NCBI GenBank assembly: GCA_008921705.1
Contig: VFFE01007022.1
Location: 433,738 to 497,737, forward strand
Reading direction: 5' to 3'
Source of the DNA: Burhinus oedicnemus
Taxonomy: Eukaryota > Chordata > Aves > Charadriiformes > Burhinidae
DNA length: 64,000 bases
Both the position numbers and the translations under genes were made by a program. Below, one piece after another: positions 35,901 to 48,898 of this stretch. Below the pieces are notes generated by a model. That model saw nothing but the letters and a program-made list of their open reading frames with translations, had not been told where the DNA came from and ran no database searches. Every line of letters starts with the position of its first letter. The stretch's first letter is position 1.

Positions 35901-36863
35901 TGCCACAATTCCTACTCCTAATGAAGCCAGTGGAGCTTGGAAAAGTAACATCTCAAAGGCTGAAGTCCTCCAGAATTTCAGTTACCTTCTCTGTGAACAC
36001 AGCTTATTTTACAGTAGAAAAATTACAAAGAAAAACTAAGAATTCAAGTACAGCACTGGCTAATCTGTTTTGAAAATTTTTTAATTTTGATGAAAATGCA
36101 AGAAGACAAAAGCAAGCATTACTAGATCTCCTGAATCCTCAAGACATGCTGCACCTAATGTGGAGCAAAGCTGCACGCAAAACCACTTTTCTGCAGAGAG
36201 AAATGAGTTACATGAAGTTTGTCATAAAAAGTTTTTTGAAATCTTGGCCATCCAGGGCCATTTAACCTTAAAGGAAAAAGACCAAGTGATTTTCTACACA
36301 TATTCTCTCTCAAGAAGCTTGGAAAGGAGGAAATTGCAGCTGAACTGGAGACATCCCTTTGAACAAATAGTGAAATTTTGTTAGGTGTTCCCTCAGGAAA
36401 CCACAGCTTTAAAGGTCTTATGCCTTCAGCAGTTAAAATCTCTCAGCTACAATGTTCTTGATGTTTGCTGTCACAAATAACCCACTCAGCTTTTCCTTGT
36501 TTAAGCCTTTTTACAGAATCATGAAGTCCCCACATTTGTCATGGAAACATCGTGGGAATGCTCAGGTGAAGCCCTGACTCCACTGAAACAAACGCCACTT
36601 GTTCTGTGCAGTTTAAGACAGCCAGGTTTCACTTTTTAGATCTCCCCGTGCTACAGCACAGACCTTTAAGCTATCACCTGTGGTCCTGTGCAAAGGCTCA
36701 AGCAGACACAATTCCAGGTAGACACCCTTCAGGTCTTTTTTTTTCTTTTACTTTTAAGAGATTGAAGTATAGGAATAGATAAAGTACAGATTTACTTACT
36801 CTCAGATGTCTGAGTAACCGCGACTGCTAGAATAGCCACAACAGTGACTAAACTCACATCCAT
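23313..36863 (-). CDS. CCL28: CCL28, CC chemokine ligand 28
   Basis: A secreted mucosal CC chemokine; in mammals the ligand of CCR10/CCR3, with antimicrobial activity. Three exons, 36863-36800, 24406-24280 and 23469-23313, total 348 nt (115 aa plus stop). Junctions are GT..AG with phases 1 and 2. Residues 1-20 form a signal peptide ([20 protein letters not shown]). The CC motif is Cys30-Cys31 (FNCCTKIS), followed by Cys58 ([10 protein letters not shown]) and Cys73 (RKFCVSP), then KVKKWMKK and a very basic tail. Alignment to mammalian CCL28 runs through ILRRVER, IQKADG, EAVIL and CVSP. Placement between HMGCS1 and TMEM267 supports CCL28 over CCL27. Mammalian CCL28 has six cysteines; this one has four. 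The CR1 insertions lie in intron 1. Confidence 0.93.
23470..24279 (-). other. CCL28: CCL28 intron 2, with an A30 run
   Basis: An 810-bp intron. It contains 30 consecutive A bases on the plus strand (23886-23915), an oligo-T run in the transcript, and is otherwise AT-rich unique sequence. Confidence 0.85.
24280..24406 (-). CDS. CCL28: CCL28 exon 2, chemokine core
   Basis: Too short and without an ATG to show as an ORF; found by reading for the CC motif. Acceptor CTCTTTTTAG|CT, donor GTTAT|GTAAGA. Encodes [20 protein letters not shown] through LCHLEAV. A branch-point-like TTCTAAC lies about 20 bp upstream of the acceptor (24427-24433 on the plus strand). Confidence 0.93.
24473..26286 (-). mobile_element. 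CR1 LINE, older copy, 3' part (RT domain to 3' end)
   Basis: The minus-strand reading shows reverse transcriptase motifs ([14 protein letters not shown]-type, FADD) in a frame broken by stops and shifts, then the CR1 C-terminal region. The 3' end is at 24473, reading CACAGAATCACAGAAT on the plus strand. It continues the copy at 27298-28470, from which it is separated by a younger insertion. An 18-bp tandem duplication lies at 24687-24722. Not functional. Confidence 0.93.
26287..27292 (-). mobile_element. CR1 LINE, younger 5'-truncated copy nested in the older CR1
   Basis: Starts within the RT domain just before the PQGSVLGP motif, passes FADDTKL and the C-terminal CR1 region, and ends in (AGAATCAT)n on the plus strand at 26287-26308. 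It is bounded by GGGTT at 26282-26286 and 27293-27297. ORFs inside it are CR1 fragments. Confidence 0.93.
27298..28470 (-). mobile_element. CR1 LINE, older copy, 5' part (endonuclease domain)
   Basis: The minus-strand reading gives the APE-type endonuclease with GITETWWDG-like and [10 protein letters not shown] motifs, then the pre-RT segment ending [10 protein letters not shown]. The frame has stops. The left boundary (about 28470) is approximate and is the 5' truncation. Confidence 0.9.
28471..36799 (-). other. CCL28: Rest of CCL28 intron 1
   Basis: Mostly unique sequence with no exon that I could identify. A 16-bp palindrome ATATAGTGCACTATAT lies at 30098-30113. A short CR1 3' fragment is at 34400-34464. 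The ORFs here lack recognisable content. Confidence 0.7.
34400..34464 (+). mobile_element. CR1 3'-end fragment
   Basis: GGGGGTTGGACTAGATGACC, then the CCTTCCAACCC core and ATTCTGTGATTCTATGATT, the typical CR1 3' terminus, about 65 bp, on the plus strand. Confidence 0.93.
36800..36863 (-). CDS. CCL28: CCL28 exon 1, signal peptide
   Basis: ATG (36861-36863) with G at -3 and +4. Twenty-one codons plus one base encode a hydrophobic signal peptide ending TSE, then donor GAGA|GTAAGT. In mammalian CCL28 the first intron falls at the same place, after Ser-Glu. Confidence 0.9.
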
Positions 36864-36957
36864 TCCTCCCAGGAGCTGCGGGAGCACAGCCAGCGAGCAG
36901 GCGGCGAGCTGCAGGAACTAACGCCTGACCCTACCTCCTCGCTGCCGGGGATGAACG

Positions 36958-36964
36958 TGACTCA
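36958..36964. promoter_or_regulatory. AP-1 site in the CCL28 proximal promoter
   Basis: TGACTCA, a perfect AP-1 element, 95-100 bp upstream of the CCL28 start codon in a locally GC-rich stretch (36860-37020). Confidence 0.4.
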
Positions 36965-39900
36965 AAGCCCCACCCTGAGCAGCAACTCGACGTTGGCTCC
37001 GTCCCGTGCGGCACTATGGACTTCAGCAGGATTCCTCTTCTCACCTGTAGATGCATGGTTAACTGTTTTGCTGGGTGGGAAAATAGGGTACTTTTCACAT
37101 AGTACCCCAACATCGTGCTGCCTTACGGCCAGATCCTCCCAGACCTCCTCGCTGATGAGGCTCGTCAACAACAGAAATGCCAATGGTAGAAATGCTTCAG
37201 AAACAAATATTTGCAGGAATAAGGCAGAAGAAACAATCCGTCTGCTGTTAGGTATCATCTCCATGAAAGCTAAACATGAAACATCATGGGCCAAACCTGC
37301 TGTAGCGTAAACAGGCACAACCTCAGGAAGGCCCTCTCTTTGCACTAGCTTTGCATTTGACGTACGCATTTTCAGCCTGTGAAGACCCTGAGCAAGGGCG
37401 TACTCCCTTTTTGCCCACTGCTGATGCAGCAGCCGTGTTGTTCATGAATCTGCAATGGTTTTGGTGAAAGACAGCCGGAGAGAAACCGCAGCTGGTGCAC
37501 CTCCATCCATTTTTTTCCTGATTGTTTTTTCTGCAGCCTATTTCAATAATTCCCTGTGATATCAGAGGAACACTCAATCTGAACAAATACGTAGCTTTCA
37601 GTGGGGAAAAAAAATAAAAGATGCATATTTGGAGGCTGATAATTTCTGTAACGCTTCTGTGAGTGGCATCGGAAAAGTCTTTTTCTGACTCATGCAGGTG
37701 ATGGGGAAAACTGTCTCTGAGGAAAATAACTCCTCAAATTTCCTGCGTCATTGGTTTGAACCTTCTAAACTCCCAAAAGATTACTGTGTGGTCTCTGAAT
37801 TGAACACTATGGCTGCATGGGTAGCAAGCAGTTACCATATTTTGCCACATTCCACGACTGCCACTGCAGTGCAGGCTGTGTGCTGTGGCCTTTTCCAGGG
37901 GTCAACTAAAAAAATCAGTTTGGGAAGTCCCTAGACTGTTCAGCCAAGCTCACCTTTGCTCTGGCTCATTACAGCCATTCTTACCATTCCTAAATTTCCA
38001 GAACACAAGATAGAAGAAATCACTAACCTCAGGGACTTTAATCTACACTTACACTGTCCCGACACCAGTTTTGCAATTCCATCTAATAATAAATTAATAT
38101 AGTGCAATCAAACTTTCTGGCTATCACAGTTTTACTTCATAGCTCTTGGTTTCCGCTTGACAGTGTTATCTATCAGGATAAGAGAGGGGGGCAAATGCAG
38201 AGTACTATACTTTCAAATGAAAGTCTACTGTTAAGAGGAGAAAAGGTAGTAGATAATGATGTGTGCTGTTTAAAGTATGATTTCAGGGAAGTCGTTTATG
38301 TTGAAATCAACAAGCTGATTCATTGTCACCATTCAATTATAGTGACAAATCTGTGTTATAAAAGCTAAACCACCACGACCAAAGCTAAGACAGCTCACAA
38401 CACGTTTATTAACATGAACTTAGATAAGGACAAGACTATTAGCAGCATTAATGTCCTTCAAAGTAGCACAAAGAGGAACAAGCTAGATTAAAAGAAATAC
38501 AGTGAGACAGGTATTACTGGAGTAACATGTTAAAGAAACAGCTTCAGTCAGTGTTAGGTTTTGTATTCCAGTGTCTGCTCGACACTGCAAAATGGGGTGT
38601 TTTCTATCCTTGCAGATAATTAACTAGTTTGTTCTGACAAATGCTTTGCATGGGATCTCCAGATACAGTTTTAAAGGCCTGATATAGATTACAAAAGTCT
38701 CACCACAGTAACAGTATGGAGTATGGACAGCTGTAGCAGTGATGGGGATGGGGAAAGAACCAAAGCACTCTGCATTTTTTAAGACCAGTTCCTGCAGTGA
38801 TAAATCCAAAGTGTTCCCAGGTGGTTGCTCAGACACACACTCAAAAACGCAGAGTAAATACAGATATCTGCAGGTACTCATTTCTCTGCTGCTGGCAACA
38901 AACTACGGCATACTGAATAAAACTTACTTCAGTCACAATACTCAGTTTGAGCTCAAGTTTTACATGTTGTGTTCCCTCAGAGTTCATGGTGTCATTTATA
39001 GGTCCAAAATAAAGTAAATGTGTATTTACTGCAATGGGAAAGTGCAGCAAGAAAACTACGATTATGTCAGACCCGGAACATGCTTTTCACTTTATGGAGG
39101 CTATATAATGTGTCAACAGTTTAAAATGCTAAACCTATTAGAACAGGACAAAATGTAAACTGAGGAAACAACTCTGTTTTATGAGACCGAGAAATTAAAA
39201 ATAAAAATAAAGCCAGAGAACAATGGCAAATATTGTGCTATGGCTCCACACAAATGTGCAGGCAGCCATCCAGCTCACAAAGGAAGAACAAGTTAGCCAG
39301 AAACTCTTTTCCAAGAATTGCACTGACATACTTGACAGTGGCATTAGTTACAAGTACAGCTAAAGGAAAGTGAAGAGTTTTATTGACATATTGACTTGGA
39401 TTGCATTCAAAACTCAAAAGAAAGTGCTAACCTGCAAGCAGAAAGTGTTGCAGATAAGAAGGTAGTCATTATTCTATCCTGAGAAACAAAACAAATCCTT
39501 GTTTTAATCCTTTTTGAAGGTATACCTTTTATTTGTGAATGTTGGACTGCTGGAAAGGCTAAAACTGACAGCTCTTTAAATCTGAACCTTTAATTTTTGA
39601 GCAGAGGTTAACGATTGTAACTTCTTCTATGTTAGTATGCATTATAATACAATGCCTTCAGTTATATATACCTTTCTCCAGTTACTCAAGCAGAGGCAAG
39701 AGTAAACTGTCCTTCTTTAACCCACTCCTTGCCCTCAGACAGTCTTCTTTTGCAACAGGAGTGCCGATTACTGAAGAAGTAAAGCCACCAACTCAGTTTG
39801 CTAAAGCTGTATAATTCATGTTAAAACAACTTTGGATCATTGCTGTCTCCAGCAAGACTTAATTTGACAAAAGCTTTGACATACTGATAGATGCAGTAAG

Positions 39901-40888
39901 CTTATCTGTTACTTCAGTACTTGCTATTACTCTGTAAATTATCAGAATAATCAACTCACAGTAAGAGATTTTTTTTTTTTTCCTAGACTGGCTTGAATCA
40001 TGAATGGACAGAGGACATAATTTCCAGTTATACTCTGGACTTCCTAGAATTGTTTGTATGGGTATCAAAATCCCAAATGTTGACCTCTTCAGATGTCCCC
40101 TATTCTAGACAGCTGGCCCTGTGCCTACCGCAAACCCCCAGACCTTAAAATTCTCTGCATAACTCTCATTCAGCCTTGTGCATACCAGAAGTTGTTCCGC
40201 AGGTAGTTTCCTCTGGGGAAAAAAAATAATAAATAAATAGAATTCAGAAGAAAAATTAGAGCTGTGAACATTTTAAATGGTTAATGCACTTGCTAAGGAG
40301 CAAGCCAGCCAGATTCAGTCCTGTGCCCAAGAGGGAGGGTACAGATACACCCAGTTCTCAGAAAAGCTCCCCCAACAGCCAGCTGGGGCCTCAGGGGGGT
40401 ATATTTTACATTCAGCACTACATCTTATTGACACAAAGAGAAGAAACTTGAGGAGGGAGTGGAGTGCCCATTTCCCTCCCATCAGGTGAATGTCCCCACA
40501 AACAGGTAATGCTGTCACGCTCCTGCCGTGCTCAGCCTCCCCAGGACCCTTGCACTCACTGCTGCCTGGAATTGCAGCCCTTGCAGGAGGACATGAAAGG
40601 CTTGTCCCAGCCTGTGCCGTTGCCTGGCGCTTTGGGCACTTAGGGCATCAACTTCCCCCACTCCCTGACCATTAAATTATGACAGAGTAGGATGAAAGTT
40701 GAGTTCTTTGGAGGAATACAGGTTTTTGTCCTGAAGAAGAGGTTTTGGGCATTGCACACCAAGAAGACAAAGGTGCCAGCTCTGGCTGCAGTGCCAAAAT
40801 TGCAGAGAAATGCCTAGTATTTTCTACTATCTGTTTCAATAAAATTTTCATTACAGGTATTTTGAATTCCATCTGAAGCAGCTGACTA

Positions 40889-40912
40889 CACACACACACA
40901 CACACACACACA
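40889..40912. repeat. (CA)12 microsatellite
   Basis: Twelve CA units in a row. Confidence 0.97.
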
Positions 40913-43900
40913 ACCTAAGAGCCAGGCATTTTACCTGGAGGTGCCTTTATTGGATTTTAGCTCTTACTGTGTTAGTAGCTATCACCACCAGTGGCAACAG
41001 CACACAGAAAGCCCTTACCACAAGTACACAGCAAAAGGGATTGTTCCTCACAGGGTAGTGCTTTGGAGGCCAAACCACGAGAGGAGGAGAGGATGCTGCG
41101 GCACAGGTGCTAACAGAGACGAGAAGCTGACTGGCATTCAAAAGAGAAGTGAAAATCTCTCTGAAATAAGAACTAAGAGGAAAATTGAGGCTGATAAAGT
41201 TCTGGGACTCTGTTTCTCTGTGAAGGCAAGAAACAGAGACTGCAGGGAAGATGGGCGTGAAAATGCTGCAGGCTAGAGAATGAGAGGCAGACACCCAGAA
41301 ATTCAGTTCCTGAAGAAGCAAGGAGTACCATTTGACAGGAAGCTGTGTTACCATCATGTTGCAGATGTTGAACTGTTCTGGGAAGTCACTCCTGAGCAGA
41401 GCCCCAGGATTCACCTCCAGAACTTTCTTCAAGACTGCCAAGGAGTACATCATTGCTGAACTGGAAAGCTTGGCTTCCAATTGCGTGTTACCATCATTTG
41501 AAATAGCCGAATTATAACCCTTCCCGTATCTCCAATATGACATTTAAATGTTGACAGACTACTACGCACATTTAGAAAAAGGACCTAATTCATTGAGGAA
41601 GCGAGCAAAAGGAGAAACTGAAGATCCTTCCCTTCTCGATCTCTATTTTTTAAAAATCAACCATAATTTAGAGGAGGACCACAAGGGGTGTGCTGAGGGG
41701 ATCTGCAGGTGCTGAAGAGAAAGAATGGCAGATGTTTTCCATGGTTGGCTGGCTCAGGAGAAAACTCGATGCTGAGATACACAAGCAGGAAATAAGTACA
41801 TTGGAATTTTTTTTCTTACTAGAACAAAGACCAGTAATTCTGCATGCGTCCTTATTATTTAAAAAATAAAAATATTTTCTTGATTACATAGCTTAGTGAT
41901 TCCCACAAACCAAGTGAAAAATGTGTCGTTTACATCAGTTGTTCACACAGCCTCTTCCCAACTCTGCCTCCCAAAAGACTTCTCATGACAAAGCTGAGTG
42001 CCAAAGACCAGGTTCCCCTAAGTTTTGAACATTATTTTTTTTCTGTCCTAGGCCTTAACTGACATTTTGAATGAGGAAGTGAGTCTGTTATTTTGATTCC
42101 AAAAGGCAAAAAGCAAAATGGGGGATGGACAGAGAAGGTCTACTCACAAACATGTAATCAGTGTAAGCTCATGCCTTACAGAGGCAGTATCTGACTACAC
42201 AGATCAGTGGTCTGGTTCAGCATGATGCTTTGTTTCTAACCTGCTTCTCCTGAATCCTAAAGAGTTTGAAGCTGGCCTTCAGGACAACATATATTCTGAG
42301 CATCTATACTGATCTCCCTATCTTTTAAAAAACAACATTGTATGTACAGGAGGATAACAAAAAGAGACAAATGTTCAATGGATACTTGTTAAATCAAATT
42401 TAAAAAAAGGTTGGTGCTCTTTTCTACCAACGTAAATACATACACAAATGTTCTGGTCTTACACTTCAGCTGAAAACATGTTTACGGTCACAAGAGACTT
42501 ACGCAGGGACAAGCGCAAACATAACCACTGCAGGAGGTTATACTAACACAAGGCTGTGTGGAGTACACGCAGCACATTACATCAGTGCATGAGGATCAAC
42601 GGCCTGACACCAGTTTTACAGGGAACAAATGTGATTCTCCCTCTTTCCTGACCCAAACTCATTGACTGTTACAGTAGCTTGTGAAGTCATTATTAACCCT
42701 GAACTATGATCTCTTGCAGCCCTTGTTTATACCAGGAAATTAAATTTTGTCTTATAAACCATCATACCCACATTACATTTTCGTTACTTAGCTAGCACTG
42801 AGATTTTTATAAAACTTCACATAATCTCACATCTGCCAGGTAACAGGTAGTCCCTCTCACAGCCCTGGGGCTATGACGTACTCTTTAGTGTCATGTAGCA
42901 TATTTGTTTTTTCATTCACAGAGTTGAATTCACATTTTCTTTATGCCCAGTGTAGTATGGAAGCTGGGGAAGAGGAAAAAGAGTTTCAAGACATCTTTTA
43001 TGCTTCTCATAGCCTGGGCTAAGAAATAAGAGGGTGGCTCTAATGAAGGATGTTTCCTTTCTGAACCAGCCCCATGGCCCACTGACCGTGAAACAAGACT
43101 GGTGTGTTTTCACCCTGGGTCCTTGCATAAATTTCCTATCAATGTCCGTCCTGTTCCAGGATCTGCAAGGTAGCTTGGCAGAAGTGAGGAAACTCACCAC
43201 GTAAGGAGCGTTCATCCAAAACAGCTCTTTCCCACACCTTTTTGATTTTTTTAGTTCCTTTTCCCAGAAGGGCACAAAAGAACTTCAGTATACAACTCCA
43301 TTGTGTGTTATGATGAAACACGGTAGGCAGGACTGCAGCTGGGTTAATTTCTACTGCCTCTGTTGTAGAAAATCTGATATGCCCTGCTTTTGAAAAAGGC
43401 CATACTTTACCAACAATGGGAGACATACATAGTAAATTTCTGAACAGTGAAATGATGCATGAATTGGATATAGATCCTACCTGCCCTCCTCCACGATGTC
43501 ACTGTTTGCGGAAAATCTACTCAAGAAATTTTTTACAGCGAATTTAAAAAAACCCAAAATGTGTGGGACTATTCTTAGCAGCTGTCTTTCTGGAACAAGA
43601 TGCATGAGTTTCACAAGTCCAAGGGGTATGGGAAATACCAACATTTTGAAAAAAGTACTAATTTGCATTTATTAGTTCTAATTTGCATTTCTACAGTCTG
43701 TTACTTGAAGCTAAACAAGCTCAGAATCACTTCCTCTATTTTCATATTTTTATAGTTAAATGTTATCTACATGATATAAACCAGATTATTTATATTGTAA
43801 GACTACTTGGGCAGGGACTGTCCTACTGTTACACAACAGCTAATATAATGAGTGACTGAAACCTTCCTGCACTACCCAGAACAAATACATTATTAATAAG

Positions 43901-46900
43901 AACGTTGTTAATAATATGCCTGCTTCTGCACTTCTCACTCACTAATACCAGGACGAGCTTTTGTTGCTGGATTGGCCTGCTTTTCTTTTGAATTCCACTT
44001 AAAGTAATGTGATCACCAAATATTCCTCATTTGCGTAAAGGTTGCACTACGGAACCTGCGCAGCGAACCAAGCTCATCTGTTGGCTAACAGATCGAGGCT
44101 GCACAGTTGTAACAGAGGAAAATTGATCCAGGAAAATACAGAGGAACAAATTTGCACTCAAATCTCTTTTGGGTTATGTTAACCACTTGAAGTTGGGTAA
44201 GTAAATACTCCCTCTTGTTTCATCTCGTCTACATTCAGGTACCACTGACTGTGTATTGCCAGTTAAAGATGGGCCACCCTGACTTGTCCACTTCTTCAGG
44301 GATCCAGCCTTTGGATTGCAATAAAAACCAAACAGTAACAAGAGACAAACCTTTGCAGTTAAGTGCTGACTGTCCTTCCCAGGGGTGGTTCTGTGCCCTG
44401 CAGAGGACGTTACATGCACTCTCTCCCCATAATGTCTTTCACTGTCCTTCTTTCAAATTATCCAATGGTTTCCAGTCCGTCAAATACTTGGATGGAAAGA
44501 GTCCTGCACATTTGTATTTACTGGCTAACTTGGGGCACGGAGGTAACTTACTTTGGCAAGTGAGTTTGCTATCTTAGTTCCTCATCACTATTCCAAAGCC
44601 TGTTTCCTGGCATTGGAAAGTTGTTTGCAATAACCTGCTCTCTTTTTGTAGTTTTAAAACCCAAACTATTTCATCACTTTAGGTCAGCTAGCAGGAAGTG
44701 ACTGATACATATCATTTAACCATGCAACTCTGAGCTCATAATTATAGAGTTTGAAACGAGCTTCTCTCTAGAGCAGACTTTTTCTTGAAAAATTACATTT
44801 CATCCTAGCATTCCCCATTCAGCTCTACTTCTTCAGCTTTGAAAAATTTACCTTTGAACCCACTTATCTGGCTCAGCTTCCCCACTTGTTCACATAAGAC
44901 AATAAATCTTTTTTTTTTTTTTTTTTTTTTTCTGTAAACTAATTAGGGACCTAGTGAGATTGGGTAATGCTTATAAAGCACTTCAGAGATAATTGTGAAA
45001 TGCTACCACCTGGAGCATCATAGAGATAGGAATACTGGGGGGAAGAAAACAAGTGTCAGTTAAGTTTTACTTTGATAAATTACGAAGGGATAGAACATTC
45101 AGTAGCATTAAAATATATTTTATGCATGTCATAGAACGCCTCTGTTCAACTCTTGATTTTGAAAGCCTAGCAGTTACCTCCTCCAGAAGGCTGGTAAACC
45201 ATTTTCTCCTGTATGTACCTCTGCCAGTCCTTTCCTTCTCCATGAAGCAGATTATTTAATTATGCCTAAAGGCCTGCATGTATGGGTTACTTTGACAGAA
45301 AGTAAGCAGAAATAGCAAATACCATTTGTGAACATGACAGGAGAGTGTTTTCAAACATCTTCAACACAACGTGTTCTGCTGCATTTTTTTTTCAAGTCTG
45401 GATATAGTATAAACTTGTAAAATTTTAGTAGAAGCTGTTCTCATTACACAAAGAAAATCACTGTTTGTTACCTCTGTAGATGCAATTATGTCAGTGTGCC
45501 AAATCAGCTGAATCTCAACTGAAAACTAAAGCTTTTATCTCCATCAATAAAGTAACTCCTGCCAGGGAGTCATATCCTGGCATAAGGAAATATCACCAGT
45601 GCCAGGGAAATAACGTGTTCTCTACCTTCAATCAATACTACTCCTTTTGAGAGATGCTCTCCGCCCGCCCAGTTGGTATCGCATACCATCAGCAACTCAG
45701 GAACAGAGCACTTGGCTACAATCATGCAACTCACCTTCACCCGTGCACCTGAAACCTCTCACCTTTCATGTAAGCTTGGGGTATGTGTCCACTATGTGGC
45801 AACGTGAACAAACGCACTAAAAGGCCAGTCCTTCTGCAAGCTAGGGAGGTAGAATAACTCCATGAAGAAAAAAGCTGGAGCAAAGCAACTGTCTTCAATG
45901 CTATATTTTTCAATAGCCTGTTTTATGATTATCAGTTATTTTCTTCCAGGGGAGATGCATCTATAGCCTGTTGTGTAAGCAGTTTGGGCAGATTCTGATG
46001 AAATGCTCAGTGTATGCCTAGTCTGAAGCATTTTCCATCTTTTATTGAATACCTTTCAGAACCATGATAGGTGAATGTTTGTGAACATATGCCAAAGGCA
46101 AAAAAGTTGTACTCAACGTTTCCAAACCTTTGTTCGCTATAAAGAGGGAAAATGCTCACACTCTTGATGACTAAGAATGCACTGCCTTTTTTGCAGAGTT
46201 AATCCAGGCAACAGAGAATCAAAGAAAAGTGCCAACATTCATGCCTTTGAAATAGACAGCAAGAATATACTTTCGTGTAAATCAAGTAACAGCCAAACTG
46301 TTTTTCTTATCTGAAATGAGTTTTCAAGAAATTTGATCATTCAACAAGAATTTCAGTGGCAGAAATTCATTGGGAAAAAACTATTTTTTTTTTGACATGC
46401 AGAATTTTCTTATAACAGAAGCAGGTTTTAACGCCCATGGAAACTGCTGAAGCATGGAGCCCCACAGAGCAGGTACTCAAGCCATGGTTTTCCTTAACTA
46501 ACACTGCAGCACTCTGTCTTTGCACTGAGTGTGCAGATGGCAGCAGCAAGTACAACCCACTTCTCCTTCGTAGTGGTGGGGAGTAATATGAGAGGTTTCT
46601 AACTTCAATAAATATTTACCATGACAATAACAGGTCATCAGCTTTTATATATTGCCGTTAAGCAAGACCGACAGTACCTAGTACAAGCTCTGCTGTAGGA
46701 TACACAATAAGCCAAGTCAACTTTCAAAGGGAGAAAGAGGTGCAATCTTTTAATAAATTTCATGTTCCTACTCCAAGTCCCCATACATTGCAGCCACAGC
46801 AAACTATTTTTTTCAAAGAAATGTAAACTGAAGCAAAGATTTTGCACTGAAAATTTCAGCCACAGTATATATACTAACTGCAATTGTTAAAGCTTTTAAA

Positions 46901-48831
46901 GAGAAACTCCTGGCTTTGGACAGATTTTGATTTTGAGAAAGAAAATAATCTGATTTTACAATAAATTTTTTTTCTGCATTTTAGAAGTTACAATTAATTT
47001 AAAAAAGCTGACCATCCCTCTACTGAAATATGTTGGTCTAGAAGTAATGTTAAGTGCCTTATGAGAGCTGCTTTTAGGTGTTTCACTTTTTCATGTTCCG
47101 CTACACGTCAAAGAATCTCCTGGATAAAACACTCCTTGCAGAGATAGTTTCCTTCTCAAGCAATAGGAAATCATGGCAAATGACAGGAAGACAAGCCCAA
47201 TCTACAGTCCCAATTTTAGTCAACTACCATCTAGTTAGTACAATCTGCAGTGACTAGAATGCAATTCAGTACACCAGAGGCAGACATCTTTTTTAGGAAG
47301 AGATAAGTCACGTTTTTTAGCACCCCTGAACAGACTGACTAGCTACACGCTGAACACAATGGGAGTCTATGATGGTTTGCTGTGAGACAGTCTGCTGAAC
47401 CCAGCGGAGGTATGTGGGTCAGGTACATTGAAGCAGAAGCAGACTTTTCATCCAGCCCGAGGTAAGTCAAGCACCAGGAGAGCGCATGAAACACTGCTGG
47501 TGTCTCTGTAGCCATATAAAATGACAAGAAATATCACTTGGTCAACATTTACATAGACATGTAAATGCAAGATGCATGATGCAAGAGCACACTAAATTGT
47601 TTTTACTTTGGGAAAAAATTTATAAATAAATTATGTGCATACATTTTTATGGTATGAAGTTGTAAGTGCATTTGGTTTGCTTATTTACGTTTGATGTACA
47701 AGGCATACAGAACATTCATCCAAAAGATGCTGGCAAATCACTCAAACTTTCACATGAACAAAACATGTCTAGAAGAAGGGAAGATCTATCTCTCCAGGGA
47801 CTAATGAAGGAAAAATTACTCGTGCTAAAAGGTTTCGCTAGCTAGAGTATTCTGTATCAAAACTCCCCAAGCCCCAACCACGCTTCCACGGTAAGACATA
47901 CTTTATATACAGTTAAGTGAACAAAAAGACATAGATGATTTTGTTGAAAATATATTGATAAAGCGTTATTACTTGAATCTTACAGTATTCATTTGACCCA
48001 GAAACGGTAGCGCACTCGTCACAAAACTTGCTTCCAAATTGTTGGCAGTAATACATAAAAAGAAGTTAGTTTTGTTTGACTATCAGAAATTCAAATTGAA
48101 ATGTAAAAGTGAAACTAGCAGCATTATAACCTTGTAAATTCCTTGTGCCGTTGTTATGTCTGCTATCTTTGGTTTCATTTCTCTAGCATAGCTCCTGTAC
48201 CAGAATTCGCAGCTACCGGCTTCTTTGGCTAATCTGTAAAAGTGGTTGTGAAGGAGTGGACATCAGATCAAGGAAACTACCCCACACCACTCCAGGAACC
48301 CTCACTGAATGTTACGCAATTTTTGAGGGGAAAAATTACTAAGATCAAACTAAGATTTAACTCCCTTGGCAACATGAGGAAAGCTCCAGGGACATTAGTA
48401 ACATTCCTTGGACAAAGCAATTGTTTCTGTGGTGGATATGCCACTAGCATACAGTTTGACTTGGTCAATTACCCCTGCAAAAGTTTCAGTATACAAATCC
48501 ATTTTCACACAGGTTGTTCAACCCGTGTTTACTAATACAAATGATTTCAGTCAATTAACTTTGATTAAACAAATCTGTTTTGACAAACTGCCTAGAAATC
48601 TACTTAATATTTCCATCAAAAGGAATATAGTATCATTTCTTTTCTAGTTTTCAATATTCTGCAGATTTCCTTAACATTGCATTAAAATGTTTTTGCTAAG
48701 TAGTAGCATACCTGGATTTCCTAGACATTGAGACAAACACTCCTCCTTACCCCAGGAAAATTAAATACAAAATTAGGTTAAGCAAATGGGAAATGATTAT
48801 ATGAACACAGAAGGAAAGATCAGTGTGTGAA

Positions 48832-48865
<34 letters not shown>
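48832..48865. repeat. (TA)n(CA)n compound microsatellite
   Basis: A TA tract at 48832-48850 runs directly into a CA tract at 48851-48865, close to the 3' end of the adjoining CR1. Confidence 0.96.
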
Positions 48866-48898
48866 GTACTATTTGTCTTTAATAGTGGGTTTATGTTA

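Larger units (their letters stand above)
37020..48898. other. Intergenic CCL28-TMEM267
   Basis: About 12 kb of mostly unique AT-rich DNA. Simple repeats: (CA)12 at 40889-40912, T23 at 44909-44931, and (TA)n(CA)n at 48832-48865. The largest ORF is 198 codons on the minus strand (40947-41543) and unrecognised. No gene that I can support. Confidence 0.6.

Noticed and set aside
40672..40911. ORF starting MCVCVCVC
   Set aside because: Translation of the (CA)12 microsatellite.
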